Assembly (NCBI GenBank): GCA_002441445.1
Contig: DJWC01000126.1
Location: forward strand, 19,183-83,182
Source: Pusillimonas sp. UBA6240
Lineage (GTDB): Bacteria > Pseudomonadota > Gammaproteobacteria > Burkholderiales > Burkholderiaceae_B
DNA length: 64,000 nucleotides
Direction: 5' to 3'
Shown: positions 26,575-34,682 of the stretch, one piece after another
Layout of the letters: each line of letters begins with the position of its first letter
How positions within the stretch are numbered: position 1 is the first letter of the stretch
Made by a program: the position numbers and the translations under genes
Notes under the pieces: model-generated
What the model saw: the letters and a program-made list of their open reading frames with translations, nothing else
Told to the model about the DNA's origin: nothing
Databases searched by the model: none

Positions 26575-26633
26575 TACGGGCTCTTCCCCATTAATGAACT
26601 GACCCCAATTAGTTGGACATTTGAAGCGGGTGG

Positions 26634-27434
26634 TTAACCCACTGAGTACTGAGTTCTGTATTGAACTGGACTCAGTCCTTTTAATTTGGTCTTGATCCGC
26701 TCGTGATTGTAGTAGTGAATATACTTCCTCAGGCCAGCGTCAAGCAGTTCAACGCTATCGAATTTGTTTAGGTAGAAGAACTCCGACTTGAGTATGCCAA
26801 AGAAGCTTTCCATGCAGGCGTTATCTAGGCAGTTGCCCTTGCGTGACATGCTTTGGTTCAACCCATATTCTGCCAACTGCCGCCGATACGCGGGCATTTG
26901 ATACTGCCAGCCCTGGTCCGAATGAAGTAATGGGGTTTGGCGATCACCGAGTTTGCTTAACGCCCTTTTGAGCATGTTGCTGACCAATGGCAGTTGCGGC
27001 GTTCTTTGTGTTTCGTAGGCCACAATTTCCCCGTTGTATAGGTCCATGACGGGCGACAGATAGAGCTTATCGCCTCGGACATTGAACTCGGTCACATCGG
27101 TCACCCACTTCTGGTTGGGCTGATCCGCCCGGAACTGTCGATCCAACACATTGGGCACATTAGAATTGATTTCCCCACGATAAGAACGATATTTCTTGGG
27201 GCGAACCAGCGACCTCAACTTCAGCAGTTGCATCAGGCGCTGAACCGTTTTGTGATTGACCCCTGAGCCCGCATTGTGCAGCTCTGCTGTGATACGCCGA
27301 TAGCCGTAGCACCCCTTGTGACGCTCGTAGACCTCACGAATCTGGGCCTTCAGAGCGGCATACTTGTCGCTCCCTTGTTGGCTCTTGGCTTGATAGTAAA
27401 ACGTGCTGCGCGAGAGCTTGGCGATCTTGAGCAA
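26634..27434 (-). CDS. IS3-family transposase OrfB (DDE integrase core)
   Basis: About 266 aa from the TTG at 27434, though it is most likely made as an OrfAB fusion by a -1 frameshift at the A6 run (complement of 27479-27484). In the -1 frame the upstream residues (Q-A-V-I-E-L-R-Q-Q-H-S-L) join smoothly to L-K-I-A-K-L-S-R. The HTH_21-like part (residues 1-60) has Y-G-Y-R-R-I-T. The catalytic residues are Asp113 (V-T-D-V-T-E-F), Asp173 (H-S-D-Q-G-W-Q-Y) and Glu209 (C-M-E-S-F-F). It catalyses transposition of its own element. Confidence 0.92.
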   Translation of the reverse strand: MLKIAKLSRSTFYYQAKSQQGSDKYAALKAQIREVYERHKGCYGYRRITAELHNAGSGVNHKTVQRLMQLLKLRSLVRPKKYRSYRGEINSNVPNVLDRQFRADQPNQKWVTDVTEFNVRGDKLYLSPVMDLYNGEIVAYETQRTPQLPLVSNMLKRALSKLGDRQTPLLHSDQGWQYQMPAYRRQLAEYGLNQSMSRKGNCLDNACMESFFGILKSEFFYLNKFDSVELLDAGLRKYIHYYNHERIKTKLKGLSPVQYRTQYSVG

Positions 27435-27466
27435 TGTCGCCAGTGAATGCTGCTGCCTCAGTTCGA

Positions 27467-27997
27467 TTACAGCTTGCGTTTTTTGGGCGCAACCTGCTTT
27501 TTGGCTCGAACCAAGGCATCCAACTTTTTTAGGTACGCTACCTCCGCACGCAGATATTCATTCTCTTTGCGCAAATCTTCCAGCGTACGGGCATCCTGTG
27601 GCCGCACAGGAGCAGGCAACGGGTTTTCGGGGTTTTTCATCTTCTTCGGGCGTCCTCGGGGCTTTGGCTCTAATGCATCTAAACCGCCCTCATAATACCG
27701 GTGCGCCCAGCCCGAAACCATTCTGGCTCCCCCACGCAAATCAAACAGCGCAGCCACCTGATTGAATGACAACCCCTGCTGCCACATCTGATTTAACACC
27801 GAAAGTTTAAATCGGGCACTGTAATGGCTGGGCCTCTTACGCAACCCCGCATCGCCATGGTGGCGATAAAGGTTAACCCAGCCCTTGATCGTCATACGAT
27901 TCACCCCGAACTTGGCTGATAGAACCTTGTAGCCTGAGGCTCCTTTCAAGTACTCCTCAACTATTGCCTGCTTAAATTCCTCGTCATATTGCGCCAT
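27467..27997 (-). CDS. IS3-family transposase OrfA
   Basis: A 176-aa protein with two HTH units: one in Y-K-V-L-S-A-K-F-G-V-N-R-M-T-I-K-G-W, the other in F-N-Q-V-A-A-L-F-D-L-R. It ends in a leucine-zipper-like coiled coil (L-E-D-L-R-K-E-N-E-Y-L). I placed the start at M-A-Q-Y-D-E-E-F (complement of 27995-27997), the typical IS150-group OrfA start. Near its end the codons P-K-K-R-K-L contain the A6 slippery run that permits frameshift into orfB. Confidence 0.9.
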   Translation of the reverse strand: MAQYDEEFKQAIVEEYLKGASGYKVLSAKFGVNRMTIKGWVNLYRHHGDAGLRKRPSHYSARFKLSVLNQMWQQGLSFNQVAALFDLRGGARMVSGWAHRYYEGGLDALEPKPRGRPKKMKNPENPLPAPVRPQDARTLEDLRKENEYLRAEVAYLKKLDALVRAKKQVAPKKRKL

Positions 27998-28066
27998 AAA
28001 AAATACCCCGAAGGTTGGATTGGTGTCCAACTTTTGGGGTGCAGTTCATTAATGGGGAAGAGCCCC

Positions 28067-28554
28067 ATGTGAGTCAAAGCTCCGAAAAGTACACTCGGCG
28101 CTTCACCACTGTACCGAAACTGTACCTGGCTGGCAAACTTGGAAAATCCCCCAGTCTTGGGGTGGGAATATAAACCGCTCTAAAAGCTTGAATTTATTGG
28201 TATTTTTAGAGTGGTGCCGGGGCCGGAATCACACGTTGGCGGCAACGCCAATGTTTATAAGGCTTGTGGAGTTTTCTGATTTATAGGGGGACACCCTAGG
28301 GGACTTAGAGTGTAACTGTTGCATAGAAAAGACGGGTGGGCCACCATGACCGATAAATGCAGCGCTGGGACTGAATCGAAAAATCGCCGGAGAGCCACTG
28401 TTTAACAGTGCGTGCAAGTGTAGCGTATCTGCTGGCCGCGGTGTTTTGTCCGAAATTTGTAGATATATTGCGAACAAGCAGCCGCCATTCGGTCAGGTGG
28501 CACACGTTGTGGCCTGCTGGCAAACATTCGCATGAACGAGCCAAGCTCAATCGT
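28067..28554. other. 488-nt non-coding gap with a tRNA 3'-end-like fragment
   Basis: No credible gene is seen. Positions 28212-28230 (TGGTGCCGGGGCCGGAATC) read on the minus strand like the T-arm and CCA end of a tRNA gene, preceded by an AT-rich stretch. The pairing T-stem strand and the rest of a tRNA are absent. Such fragments are often attachment-site leftovers of elements that integrate into tRNA genes. No second copy was noticed in the window, so this is weak. Confidence 0.35.
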
Positions 28555-29766
28555 TTAGCGTCTTCTTGTCGTCCACCAATCGTCTTCAGGGAGCGTTGAA
28601 GAACTGGAAGAGAGCCAAGTGTCTTTCGGTGGAGCCAGATCGAAAAGACTTGGCAGGTTGCTCTGTAGAGGGTCAAGCAGGTCTATCTGTTCTAAGGCCC
28701 ATTGCAGCCATGCTTGTCCAGAAGCCTGGGCTTCAGACGGCAATGCCTCCAGTTGGGCTTGAACTGCCGAGCAGAAATCACGCAGGCGCTGAGCCTGCTC
28801 CCAACGCTTTGTAGCGCGTACCAAGCGAATGCGCAATTGCTGCTGATGAGCGCGGCGTCGTGCTTCTTCCTCCCGTTGGATGGCGCGCTCTGCCTCCGCC
28901 TTTCTTCTGCGTTCCTGTTCGTCACGTTGGATCTGAATCGCTGCAGCGGCAGGAGCGAACCCTGCCAGTACTTCATGTAGTTTGGCTTCAAGCGGCGTGC
29001 GGTCGGTATCATTCCAGTTTTTTTGGACTGTTCGGACGAACCACAGTCCGTCGATGCTGATGCTTAACTTTCCAGTCGACGTCCATTCGTATATGTGTCT
29101 TGGTCGTAGCAACGCATCGAGATCCGGCTCCCAGCGGTGCTTTGGCAACCGTGGAGGTGGTGGCGGTGGAGGAAGCTCGTGCCGGTCGAGTTTTTCTCGT
29201 ACACAGAAATGAAACGTCTGCCCGTCGACGGTGACCGTCGTTTTGGCATCCTGGGTGACTTGCCAGCGGTGGCCTTGGGCCTCGGAGGCCTTGATCAGCG
29301 CATCGATCAAGCGTAATGTGCGATCCAAGGTGTCGGGGCTGACTCGCATATCCAACGCACGCTGCCTGTCTAGCTGGATGTATCCCTGTTCTACTTTGGC
29401 TTTAGCCGCTTCCTTGAGCGTACGTGCTACCAAGGCGTGAGGGGCATCGAGATGGGCAGGGACGGCAATGGGAGCGCCTTTTTCTGGTTTGCGCTGAACG
29501 GGCAAAGGCAGAAGCGTCGCATCAGCCACCATGAAGCGGACAGTCTGATAATACGGGTTCTTGAGTGCTGGCAAGTTAGGCTTCGCGCGCCGAGCGCCTT
29601 CAGACTTCGCCCAGTGGCCGCGGCCAGGTAGAGGGATTCCGGCCCGGCGACACGCTTTGGCCAGGGCGACATCGGAGACGCCGATGCTTTGCGCAAGCTT
29701 AAGCAGTGGCACGGCCCAGACTTTGGCGAAGAGGTCCTCACGCTGGAATTCGACTGTCTTGTGCAT
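28555..29766 (-). CDS. Hypothetical island protein with N-terminal HTH-like motif and coiled coil
   Basis: A 403-aa protein of unknown function, of a type often found in genomic islands. The N-terminus (V-E-F-Q-R-E-D-L-F-A-K-V-W, then A-Q-S-I-G-V-S-D-V-A-L-A-K-A-C-R-R-A-G-I) looks like a helix-turn-helix, followed by P-L-P-G-R-G-H-W-A-K. Residues about 280-340 are highly charged and Gln/Arg/Glu-rich (Q-R-D-E-Q-E-R-R-R-K-A-E-A-E-R), predicting a coiled coil. It begins 54 nt after the restriction endonuclease stop on the same strand, so it may belong to the same transcript. No enzymatic motif is evident. Confidence 0.7.
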   Translation of the reverse strand: MHKTVEFQREDLFAKVWAVPLLKLAQSIGVSDVALAKACRRAGIPLPGRGHWAKSEGARRAKPNLPALKNPYYQTVRFMVADATLLPLPVQRKPEKGAPIAVPAHLDAPHALVARTLKEAAKAKVEQGYIQLDRQRALDMRVSPDTLDRTLRLIDALIKASEAQGHRWQVTQDAKTTVTVDGQTFHFCVREKLDRHELPPPPPPPRLPKHRWEPDLDALLRPRHIYEWTSTGKLSISIDGLWFVRTVQKNWNDTDRTPLEAKLHEVLAGFAPAAAAIQIQRDEQERRRKAEAERAIQREEEARRRAHQQQLRIRLVRATKRWEQAQRLRDFCSAVQAQLEALPSEAQASGQAWLQWALEQIDLLDPLQSNLPSLFDLAPPKDTWLSSSSSTLPEDDWWTTRRR

Positions 29767-29820
29767 GTGTCATTCAAGCGCTAGGCGCATGCTTTCGTCT
29801 GTTCGAGAGCTGCTCAATTT

Positions 29821-30561
29821 TTATTCCAATCTCGCTGCCTGAGCTGCCGCGTGACCGGCGAGCGAAGTGACGAAACTCTTGAGGCCCGTCATGTCTGACA
29901 GTGAACCGTATTCACCAGTGGTGCTGGCAGCCCGTGGTGAGGTGATGAGCGCTGCCGTGGTATAGAGCTGTTCCTTGATCAAACGTTGGCAGAGGATATC
30001 GTAGCGTTGCTGGTATGACGCGCCCTGAAATTCCTTGCAGACAGGAAAGTGGGGTGAGGCATCGCGAACCGGGCGTCTGGACGCCGGTTCATCTTCCACG
30101 AGCATGATCCAGCCGACGAAAGGTTTGGGCTGATCACCGAACGCATCTTCCCGATAAGCCGTCCAGAAGTCATGCGCGGTGCCGATCGCTTCCTCGGTAC
30201 GGTTGTTGAAGTTGTTGCCGAAGGAAGGTCCGACTTGGCTTTTCAGCTCGATGGCGGCGATCAGTTCCCCTTTGTCCATCACCAGTAGGTCCCATAGCTT
30301 TGTTGGCCGAAAATAGCCAGGCAAAGTCAGTACAGCGCGTTTCTGATGAATCTTGGCGTGCGCGAGGCCGTTGGCCTTGATCAAGTCGATGATCAACGAA
30401 ATGAACCCGTCCATATTCTTGCCGGCCGTCACACCAGCTCGCTCGCCCTGATCGGCTTTGCCCGATTCGATCTGTTTTTGCTTTGCCTTTTCTCTATTGC
30501 CCCAGAAGGCCATGACGGCTTCTTGTGCTTTGTGTTCGTAGTCGACCAAATCAAGTGCCAT
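29821..30561 (-). CDS. Type II restriction endonuclease, PaeR7I/XhoI family
   Basis: A 246-aa protein. The PD-(D/E)xK-type core is visible as W-D-L-L-V with Asp91 and A-I-E-L-K-S-Q with Glu105 and Lys107. This is followed by F-G-N-N-F-N-N-R-T-E-E-A-I-G, a stretch characteristic of the XhoI/PaeR7I family. Family members cut CTCGAG; the specificity here is inferred from family only. It sits 2 nt downstream of the cognate-type methylase, so production is coupled to protection. Confidence 0.85.
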   Translation of the reverse strand: MALDLVDYEHKAQEAVMAFWGNREKAKQKQIESGKADQGERAGVTAGKNMDGFISLIIDLIKANGLAHAKIHQKRAVLTLPGYFRPTKLWDLLVMDKGELIAAIELKSQVGPSFGNNFNNRTEEAIGTAHDFWTAYREDAFGDQPKPFVGWIMLVEDEPASRRPVRDASPHFPVCKEFQGASYQQRYDILCQRLIKEQLYTTAALITSPRAASTTGEYGSLSDMTGLKSFVTSLAGHAAAQAARLE

Positions 30562-30563
30562 GC

Positions 30564-32285
30564 TTAGTCACCGTTTCCTCCAAGAGCCGCGCTCTCCTCC
30601 TCGGACAATCCGTAGAGCTTGAACGCGGCGCGGTTGCAGGCCGAGATATCCTGGGTCTCGGCAGCCCGTTTTAGTTCCCCACGTAGCGCTTCGGGCACAT
30701 CCTCCCATCTTGGCACTCGGATGCGGCGTAGATACTGCGCCTGGAAGCGGAGGAAGCCGCCGCGCATGCGTGTCGAATAGGTCGCAACGAATAAGCGAGC
30801 AACCGCTGACAACAACACCGCTTGTAGTGCCCGCAGATCCCATTTATCCGAGGTGACGTAGTAGAGATTGTGGTGGGGGTAAAGCCTACCTTCTTCATAC
30901 ACGATGTGCGCTTCTCCCTTAATGTCTGGAATCAGCAGCTTCGGTTTTCTGGTCAACGAGGGCGCAATGCGATCGATCGTACGATACCAGTTACCTGGTG
31001 CCTTCTTGGCGCAGTGCCGTCTGGCAATCTTATCTTTGTGCGTTTCCAGGTAGTGTTTTAGGCGTGGATAGTCAGCGAGGTCGACCAGTCCTCCCTTGTC
31101 GGCGAAGGGATTGATGACGCCATAGCCTCGCCATTCGACGACACCGCGCAGAATGTCACGCGTCATCACCAGCGGTTCCTTGCGATCGTCTTCAACGTCC
31201 AAAGCGTCGAATGGGCCGATGAAGGCTTGGTCCGCTCCCGTCGCAACCCCGATCCCCACCTTGCAGTCGGCTTCTTCCATCGCGGGAAAATCGCGTTCCA
31301 GTCGGCGCACGATTGCGAGTTGGTCTGATGATTCGAGAATCCAGGGCTCAGCGCCAGCCGTCACGCCAGCAAGCTCGCGAACGTCGCCGGATTCCTCTGT
31401 AGGCAGCTTCTTCGCATTCAGAGCGTTGGCCAAATTTGCTAAGGTCGTGCGGTCGATGGCAGGGCGATAGGCAAGCCGAGTGACACCAGCTTTCTCGCGG
31501 GTGATGACTGTCACTGCCGGGTAAGCAGCCACCTCCGCATGGAAAGCTGGCGTGTCCGTCATATCCACATATACCTTTAGGTGATATCCGTTGGCGACTA
31601 AAGCGCGCAACGGGCCGCCATATCGATTCTTCATCCAACGGTCCGCGCAGATGAAGCCGAGCGCCCCTCCAGGCATGAGAAGTTCCAGGGAGCGCTCGAT
31701 GAACGGAATGTAAAGATCGGCCCGGTCGTACATCGTGGCATACCGGCTGCGGTACTCTGCTAAGAGGGCTGCGGGAATCATCTCTTGCCGGACATAGGGG
31801 GGATTGCCAACCACTACGTCAAAGGCTGAGGGAAGCTTCGTGAGCAGGAAGTCGCCATGGACTAGCCAGGTGTCAGCGATAGCCTGGGCAGTGCGTGTGG
31901 CTACGCCACGCTCGATTAAGCGGGCGACGACGGCCGCGTGGGTGCAGTTGAATGTGTCACGATGAAGCTCCACCGCGCGAATGCAATGGTGGAGTGTTCC
32001 GAGAGGATCTCCGGTCAAGTTGCTGGACGTCCAGGCGTTTAGCAGCCGGTCAATGGCGGGTAGCAAGAAGTCGCCATCGCCGAACGATGGTTCGAGAAGC
32101 GTGAGCTTATGCAACGGCCGGTCGTCAGTATATCCCACTAGGTCCAAAATGAATTCCACTACCTCTCGCCGAGTGAAGATCGCGCCGCGTTCTTCAATGC
32201 CGCCGGCATGCGCAAGCTCCTCAACCGCCGCTGTTACAGGGCAAAGGTCAGGCAGTGATGATTGGCGCAGTAGAAGATTGGTCAT
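30564..32285 (-). CDS. N6-adenine DNA methyltransferase of the PaeR7I/XhoI system
   Basis: A 573-aa gamma-type adenine methylase. The S-adenosylmethionine motif L-E-P-S-F-G-D-G-D-F lies at about residues 64-73 and the catalytic N-P-P-Y at 161-164. The C-terminal half (N-W-Y-R-T-I-D-R-I and beyond) is the target-recognition region as in Eco57I-class enzymes. It would methylate the adenine of the same site cut by the adjacent endonuclease. It shares the strand with the XRE-ImmA gene upstream, which could regulate it. Confidence 0.88.
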   Translation of the reverse strand: MTNLLLRQSSLPDLCPVTAAVEELAHAGGIEERGAIFTRREVVEFILDLVGYTDDRPLHKLTLLEPSFGDGDFLLPAIDRLLNAWTSSNLTGDPLGTLHHCIRAVELHRDTFNCTHAAVVARLIERGVATRTAQAIADTWLVHGDFLLTKLPSAFDVVVGNPPYVRQEMIPAALLAEYRSRYATMYDRADLYIPFIERSLELLMPGGALGFICADRWMKNRYGGPLRALVANGYHLKVYVDMTDTPAFHAEVAAYPAVTVITREKAGVTRLAYRPAIDRTTLANLANALNAKKLPTEESGDVRELAGVTAGAEPWILESSDQLAIVRRLERDFPAMEEADCKVGIGVATGADQAFIGPFDALDVEDDRKEPLVMTRDILRGVVEWRGYGVINPFADKGGLVDLADYPRLKHYLETHKDKIARRHCAKKAPGNWYRTIDRIAPSLTRKPKLLIPDIKGEAHIVYEEGRLYPHHNLYYVTSDKWDLRALQAVLLSAVARLFVATYSTRMRGGFLRFQAQYLRRIRVPRWEDVPEALRGELKRAAETQDISACNRAAFKLYGLSEEESAALGGNGD

Positions 32286-32327
32286 AAAGTGGCCTGGTCG
32301 GCTATTTCTCGTTATGGGTGGGGATAG

Positions 32328-32561
32328 CTAGTGCTTCTTGTCTATGGGAGGACGGGGATCGTTGCCATAGCTGTCGCTGTCGCGGATCGTCCCATCCTTG
32401 CGGTGAATGACAACTTCGACGCGCTCGTGTTTGGCCTGCTCCTGCGCTCGTTCGATCGCCGCCTTCTGCGTATCGACCACCGCGCCGGCGCGCTGCGCAC
32501 CTTCTTTCTTTGTCGCCCAGCCCTCTTTGTGCGGCACGACATGGATGTCTTTCTTGGCCAT
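32328..32561 (-). CDS. DUF2188 domain protein
   Basis: A 77-aa protein with the DUF2188 pattern: H-V-V-P-H-K-E-G-W-A near the N-terminus, A-I-E-R-A-Q-E-Q-A-K in the helix, and V-V-I-H-R-K-D-G-T-I-R-D-S-D-S-Y-G-N-D-P at the end. The function of the family is unknown; members occur often in mobile elements and near restriction systems. It lies between the XRE-ImmA regulator and the methylase on the same strand. Confidence 0.8.
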   Translation of the reverse strand: MAKKDIHVVPHKEGWATKKEGAQRAGAVVDTQKAAIERAQEQAKHERVEVVIHRKDGTIRDSDSYGNDPRPPIDKKH

Positions 32562-32575
32562 TTTCGAATGTCCTT

Positions 32576-33682
32576 CTATGAGCTTACGAGACGAAGTTGG
32601 GGCCGTTGGCCCGTGGGGGCTTTACTTTTGCCTCCGCCAACCAACCCGGTGAGTGCGAGACCAAATACAAGTTGATCTAGCTCTTCTGCGGGGATGCACA
32701 GTTCCCCCGCGATATCCCCCTTTGAAATCCGCTCGTCACGCAACGCCGTAAAGACCTTTTGCAGGATTTGCGAGGATTCTCGCAGCCCTTCGTTAGGCTC
32801 CTTCTTCCGATAGCCCCGCGAGGACAGCTCAATGTAGAGCGTCTGATAGTGCCAATCGCTGAGCACGCCCACCGCATGCAGGCGATAGGTCAGCGCAGCG
32901 ACCGAAACGTTCCAGTACTTCTTGAGTTTGATGAGGTGGTCGAGCGTAGCCATGCGTGGGGCGTAGGTCAGAATGCTTGCTCGCGGCATGAGAAACGCTG
33001 AAGCAAAGATATTCGCTTCGCGTTCCGCTTCGCGTCCTTGCGGAGAACCATGCCGGTGAAGGACAAGGTGCCCCAATTCGTGGGCAGCATCGAAGCGACT
33101 GTGTTCTGCGGACTTCTGCGTGTTCAGGAACACGAAGGGTGTTCTCTGTCGCCACATCGAGAAGGCATCGACTTCGGCAGCGTCGATCGACAGCGAGAAT
33201 ACGCGGACGCCCTTTGCCTCTAAGAGATGTACCATGTTCTTGACTGGCAACTCGCCGAGTCCCCATTGCTGGCGTAAGGCGAGTGCTGCGGCTTCTGGTC
33301 CATCTTCACGGCTAAGGTCGGGTAGATCCGGCTCGGGTAGTTCAAAGCGCTTCTCGATCCATCCATTCAGCATAAGCGCGATGGCGCCCGCCCCGAGGGC
33401 GGTATCCCGCTGGCCGGCGGTCATCTTCGATAACGCGCGGAAACTGGCAATGTCCGGCGTCGGCTCGTCTAAGTCGTCTCCGAAGAAGAACGCCACAGGA
33501 AAACCGAGGACGGAAGACAATTGAATAAGCCGATTCTCATCGGGACCGAATTCGCCCTTTTCGTAGGCCGAGATCGAGCGCGGTTCGACACCGATGGCTG
33601 CGGCCAGCTTGGTCATAGTCAGCCCGCGCCGTTTGCGAGCAAGGCTCAGACGAGACGGGTTGAATAGTGCGCCTTGGATCAT
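32576..33682 (-). CDS. XRE-family regulator fused to ImmA/IrrE metallopeptidase
   Basis: A 368-aa two-domain protein. Residues about 10-65 form an XRE HTH (L-A-R-K-R-R-G-L-T-M, with S-I-S-A-Y-E-K-G). Residues about 150-260 hold the zinc peptidase with H-E-L-G-H at 201-205 and a downstream E-R-E-A-N. Family members cleave or replace repressors of mobile elements and defence modules. The start overlaps the upstream gene's stop by ATGA. The candidate operator at 34364-34380 may be its target, and it probably controls this restriction-modification operon. Confidence 0.85.
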   Translation of the reverse strand: MIQGALFNPSRLSLARKRRGLTMTKLAAAIGVEPRSISAYEKGEFGPDENRLIQLSSVLGFPVAFFFGDDLDEPTPDIASFRALSKMTAGQRDTALGAGAIALMLNGWIEKRFELPEPDLPDLSREDGPEAAALALRQQWGLGELPVKNMVHLLEAKGVRVFSLSIDAAEVDAFSMWRQRTPFVFLNTQKSAEHSRFDAAHELGHLVLHRHGSPQGREAEREANIFASAFLMPRASILTYAPRMATLDHLIKLKKYWNVSVAALTYRLHAVGVLSDWHYQTLYIELSSRGYRKKEPNEGLRESSQILQKVFTALRDERISKGDIAGELCIPAEELDQLVFGLALTGLVGGGKSKAPTGQRPQLRLVSS

Positions 33683-34329
33683 GCTCGACGCTTGACGTCG
33701 ACGTTGATGTCCGGCTGGTCCGGCGGCGACGGAGGAACGATCTCCACAATATCAGGGTCAGTCGGGATAGCACCCAGAATGATCCGTTCCTGCCATCCAT
33801 CTACGCGCCCGTCTGGTCCCATCGACGTCGGCAGGGACAGTTCGCAACGTACTTCACCCTGGCCGCGGTGGACCAGCAAAATCCATGTCATCCGTTGTGC
33901 GTCGTCAACTGCCGGGAGGGGCGGCACCGTGACGGGCGGGAAGATGAGGTCGAGCTGCAATTGGTTCGATGTGACCGCTTCGGCGGTGCTCGGACCTTTC
34001 GACGATCTTGTCATTGGAGCGGCAGTGGAGCGGCCGGTTCCTTCGTCGCCAGTGGCCACGGCAATCGCTACCGTCCCAGTCGGATTGATGACTAGCGAAT
34101 AGTTGTTCTCGTTGGACCGTTCCCATCCGGCGGGCAACAGGTATTCGCGCAAGGCACGTACCGTGACCGCCCATGCATTGAATCCAGGATAGAGCGGCGG
34201 ATCATTCGCTGTACACGACGCGAAGGCAAGATATCCACGCTTGACCACTTCAGAGAGCTTGCTCTCCTCAAGGCCGAGCTGGGCCAAACAGCTTGCAACA
34301 TCGTTGGGTTCGGAATGGGCTAGAGGCAT
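33679..34329 (-). CDS. Hypothetical protein, first gene of the restriction-modification operon
   Basis: A 216-aa protein I do not recognise. It looks soluble, with F-N-A-W-A-V-T-V-R-A-L-R-E in the first half, a Pro-rich linker near residue 135-145, W-I-L-L-V-H-R-G-Q-G-E-V-R-C-E and a Pro/Asp-rich tail. It overlaps the XRE-ImmA gene by 4 nt, so the two are translationally coupled and may form a functional pair such as substrate and protease, or toxin and regulator. That role is only an inference from position. Confidence 0.65.
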   Translation of the reverse strand: MPLAHSEPNDVASCLAQLGLEESKLSEVVKRGYLAFASCTANDPPLYPGFNAWAVTVRALREYLLPAGWERSNENNYSLVINPTGTVAIAVATGDEGTGRSTAAPMTRSSKGPSTAEAVTSNQLQLDLIFPPVTVPPLPAVDDAQRMTWILLVHRGQGEVRCELSLPTSMGPDGRVDGWQERIILGAIPTDPDIVEIVPPSPPDQPDINVDVKRRA

Positions 34330-34357
34330 GGGTGGTGTCCTTAGTGAACTTCCGGTT

Positions 34358-34386
34358 TTTATACCTTAAATAAGGATAAAAAACAA
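34358..34386 (-). promoter_or_regulatory. Promoter with palindromic operator for the minus-strand restriction operon
   Basis: On the minus strand TTGTTT (complement of 34381-34386) and TATAAA (complement of 34358-34363) are spaced 17 nt. The 17-nt spacer contains the perfect 12-bp palindrome CCTTATTTAAGG (34364-34375). An XRE dimer bound there would block RNA polymerase. It is 29 nt upstream of the operon's first ATG. Confidence 0.6.
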
Positions 34387-34682
34387 GAAGGTTATGACCC
34401 ATGTCCTCCGTCAAGGCACGGGCTCGCACATGCTTGCAGCCTGACGGCTATTCTCAGCTCTTGGGGGCTTTGCGCTTAGGCTTGCTGGGCGCGGTGCCGC
34501 GTTCACTTCCCCGACGATGGCCAAGGAATATCAGCCAACCAAGCTGATCGGCATATCTCGGGGAGTGCTAGATAGCTCGTGATGTGTTACAAAATATAGC
34601 TATAGATCTTGTGCACTGAGCCGTCGATGTGTTGGTGAAGGTACTTGTCGATATCTGGTAAGGATTCCTTGCTTCATGCCTG
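34387..34682. other. Intergenic region between divergent restriction and Hachiman-like operons
   Basis: Together with the promoter above this is a ~350-nt gap. No gene is apparent. Near 34590-34610 the AT-rich stretch TTACAAAATATAGCTATAG could hold the promoter of the + strand nuclease gene, but no clean -35 was found. Confidence 0.4.

Larger units (their letters stand above)
26595..28048 (-). mobile_element. IS3-family (IS150-group-like) insertion sequence
   Basis: The element is 1454 bp with terminal inverted repeats: left TGAACTGACCCCAATTAGTTG, limited here to its first 20 as TGAACTGACCCCAATTAGTT; right, read inward, TGAACTGCACCCCAAAAGTT. Both continue into GGACA. TTAA on each side (26591-26594, 28049-28052) is a likely 4-bp target duplication. 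It contains orfA and orfB linked by a slippery A-run, all typical of IS3-family elements. Both reading frames are intact, so it may still be mobile. Confidence 0.85.
26578..28066. repeat. Perfect palindrome split by the IS insertion
   Basis: GGGCTCTTCCCCATTAA (26578-26594) lies on the left of the IS and TTAATGGGGAAGAGCCC (28049-28065) on the right; they are exact inverted repeats. If TTAA is the target duplication, the empty site was one perfect 30-bp palindrome, GGGCTCTTCCCCATT and its complement. The alternative is that the arms belong to the element and its true ends lie at GGGCTC. Confidence 0.7.

Noticed and set aside
28212..28230. A tRNA gene
   Set aside because: Only a 3'-end-like fragment; the matching T-stem, anticodon and D arms are missing.
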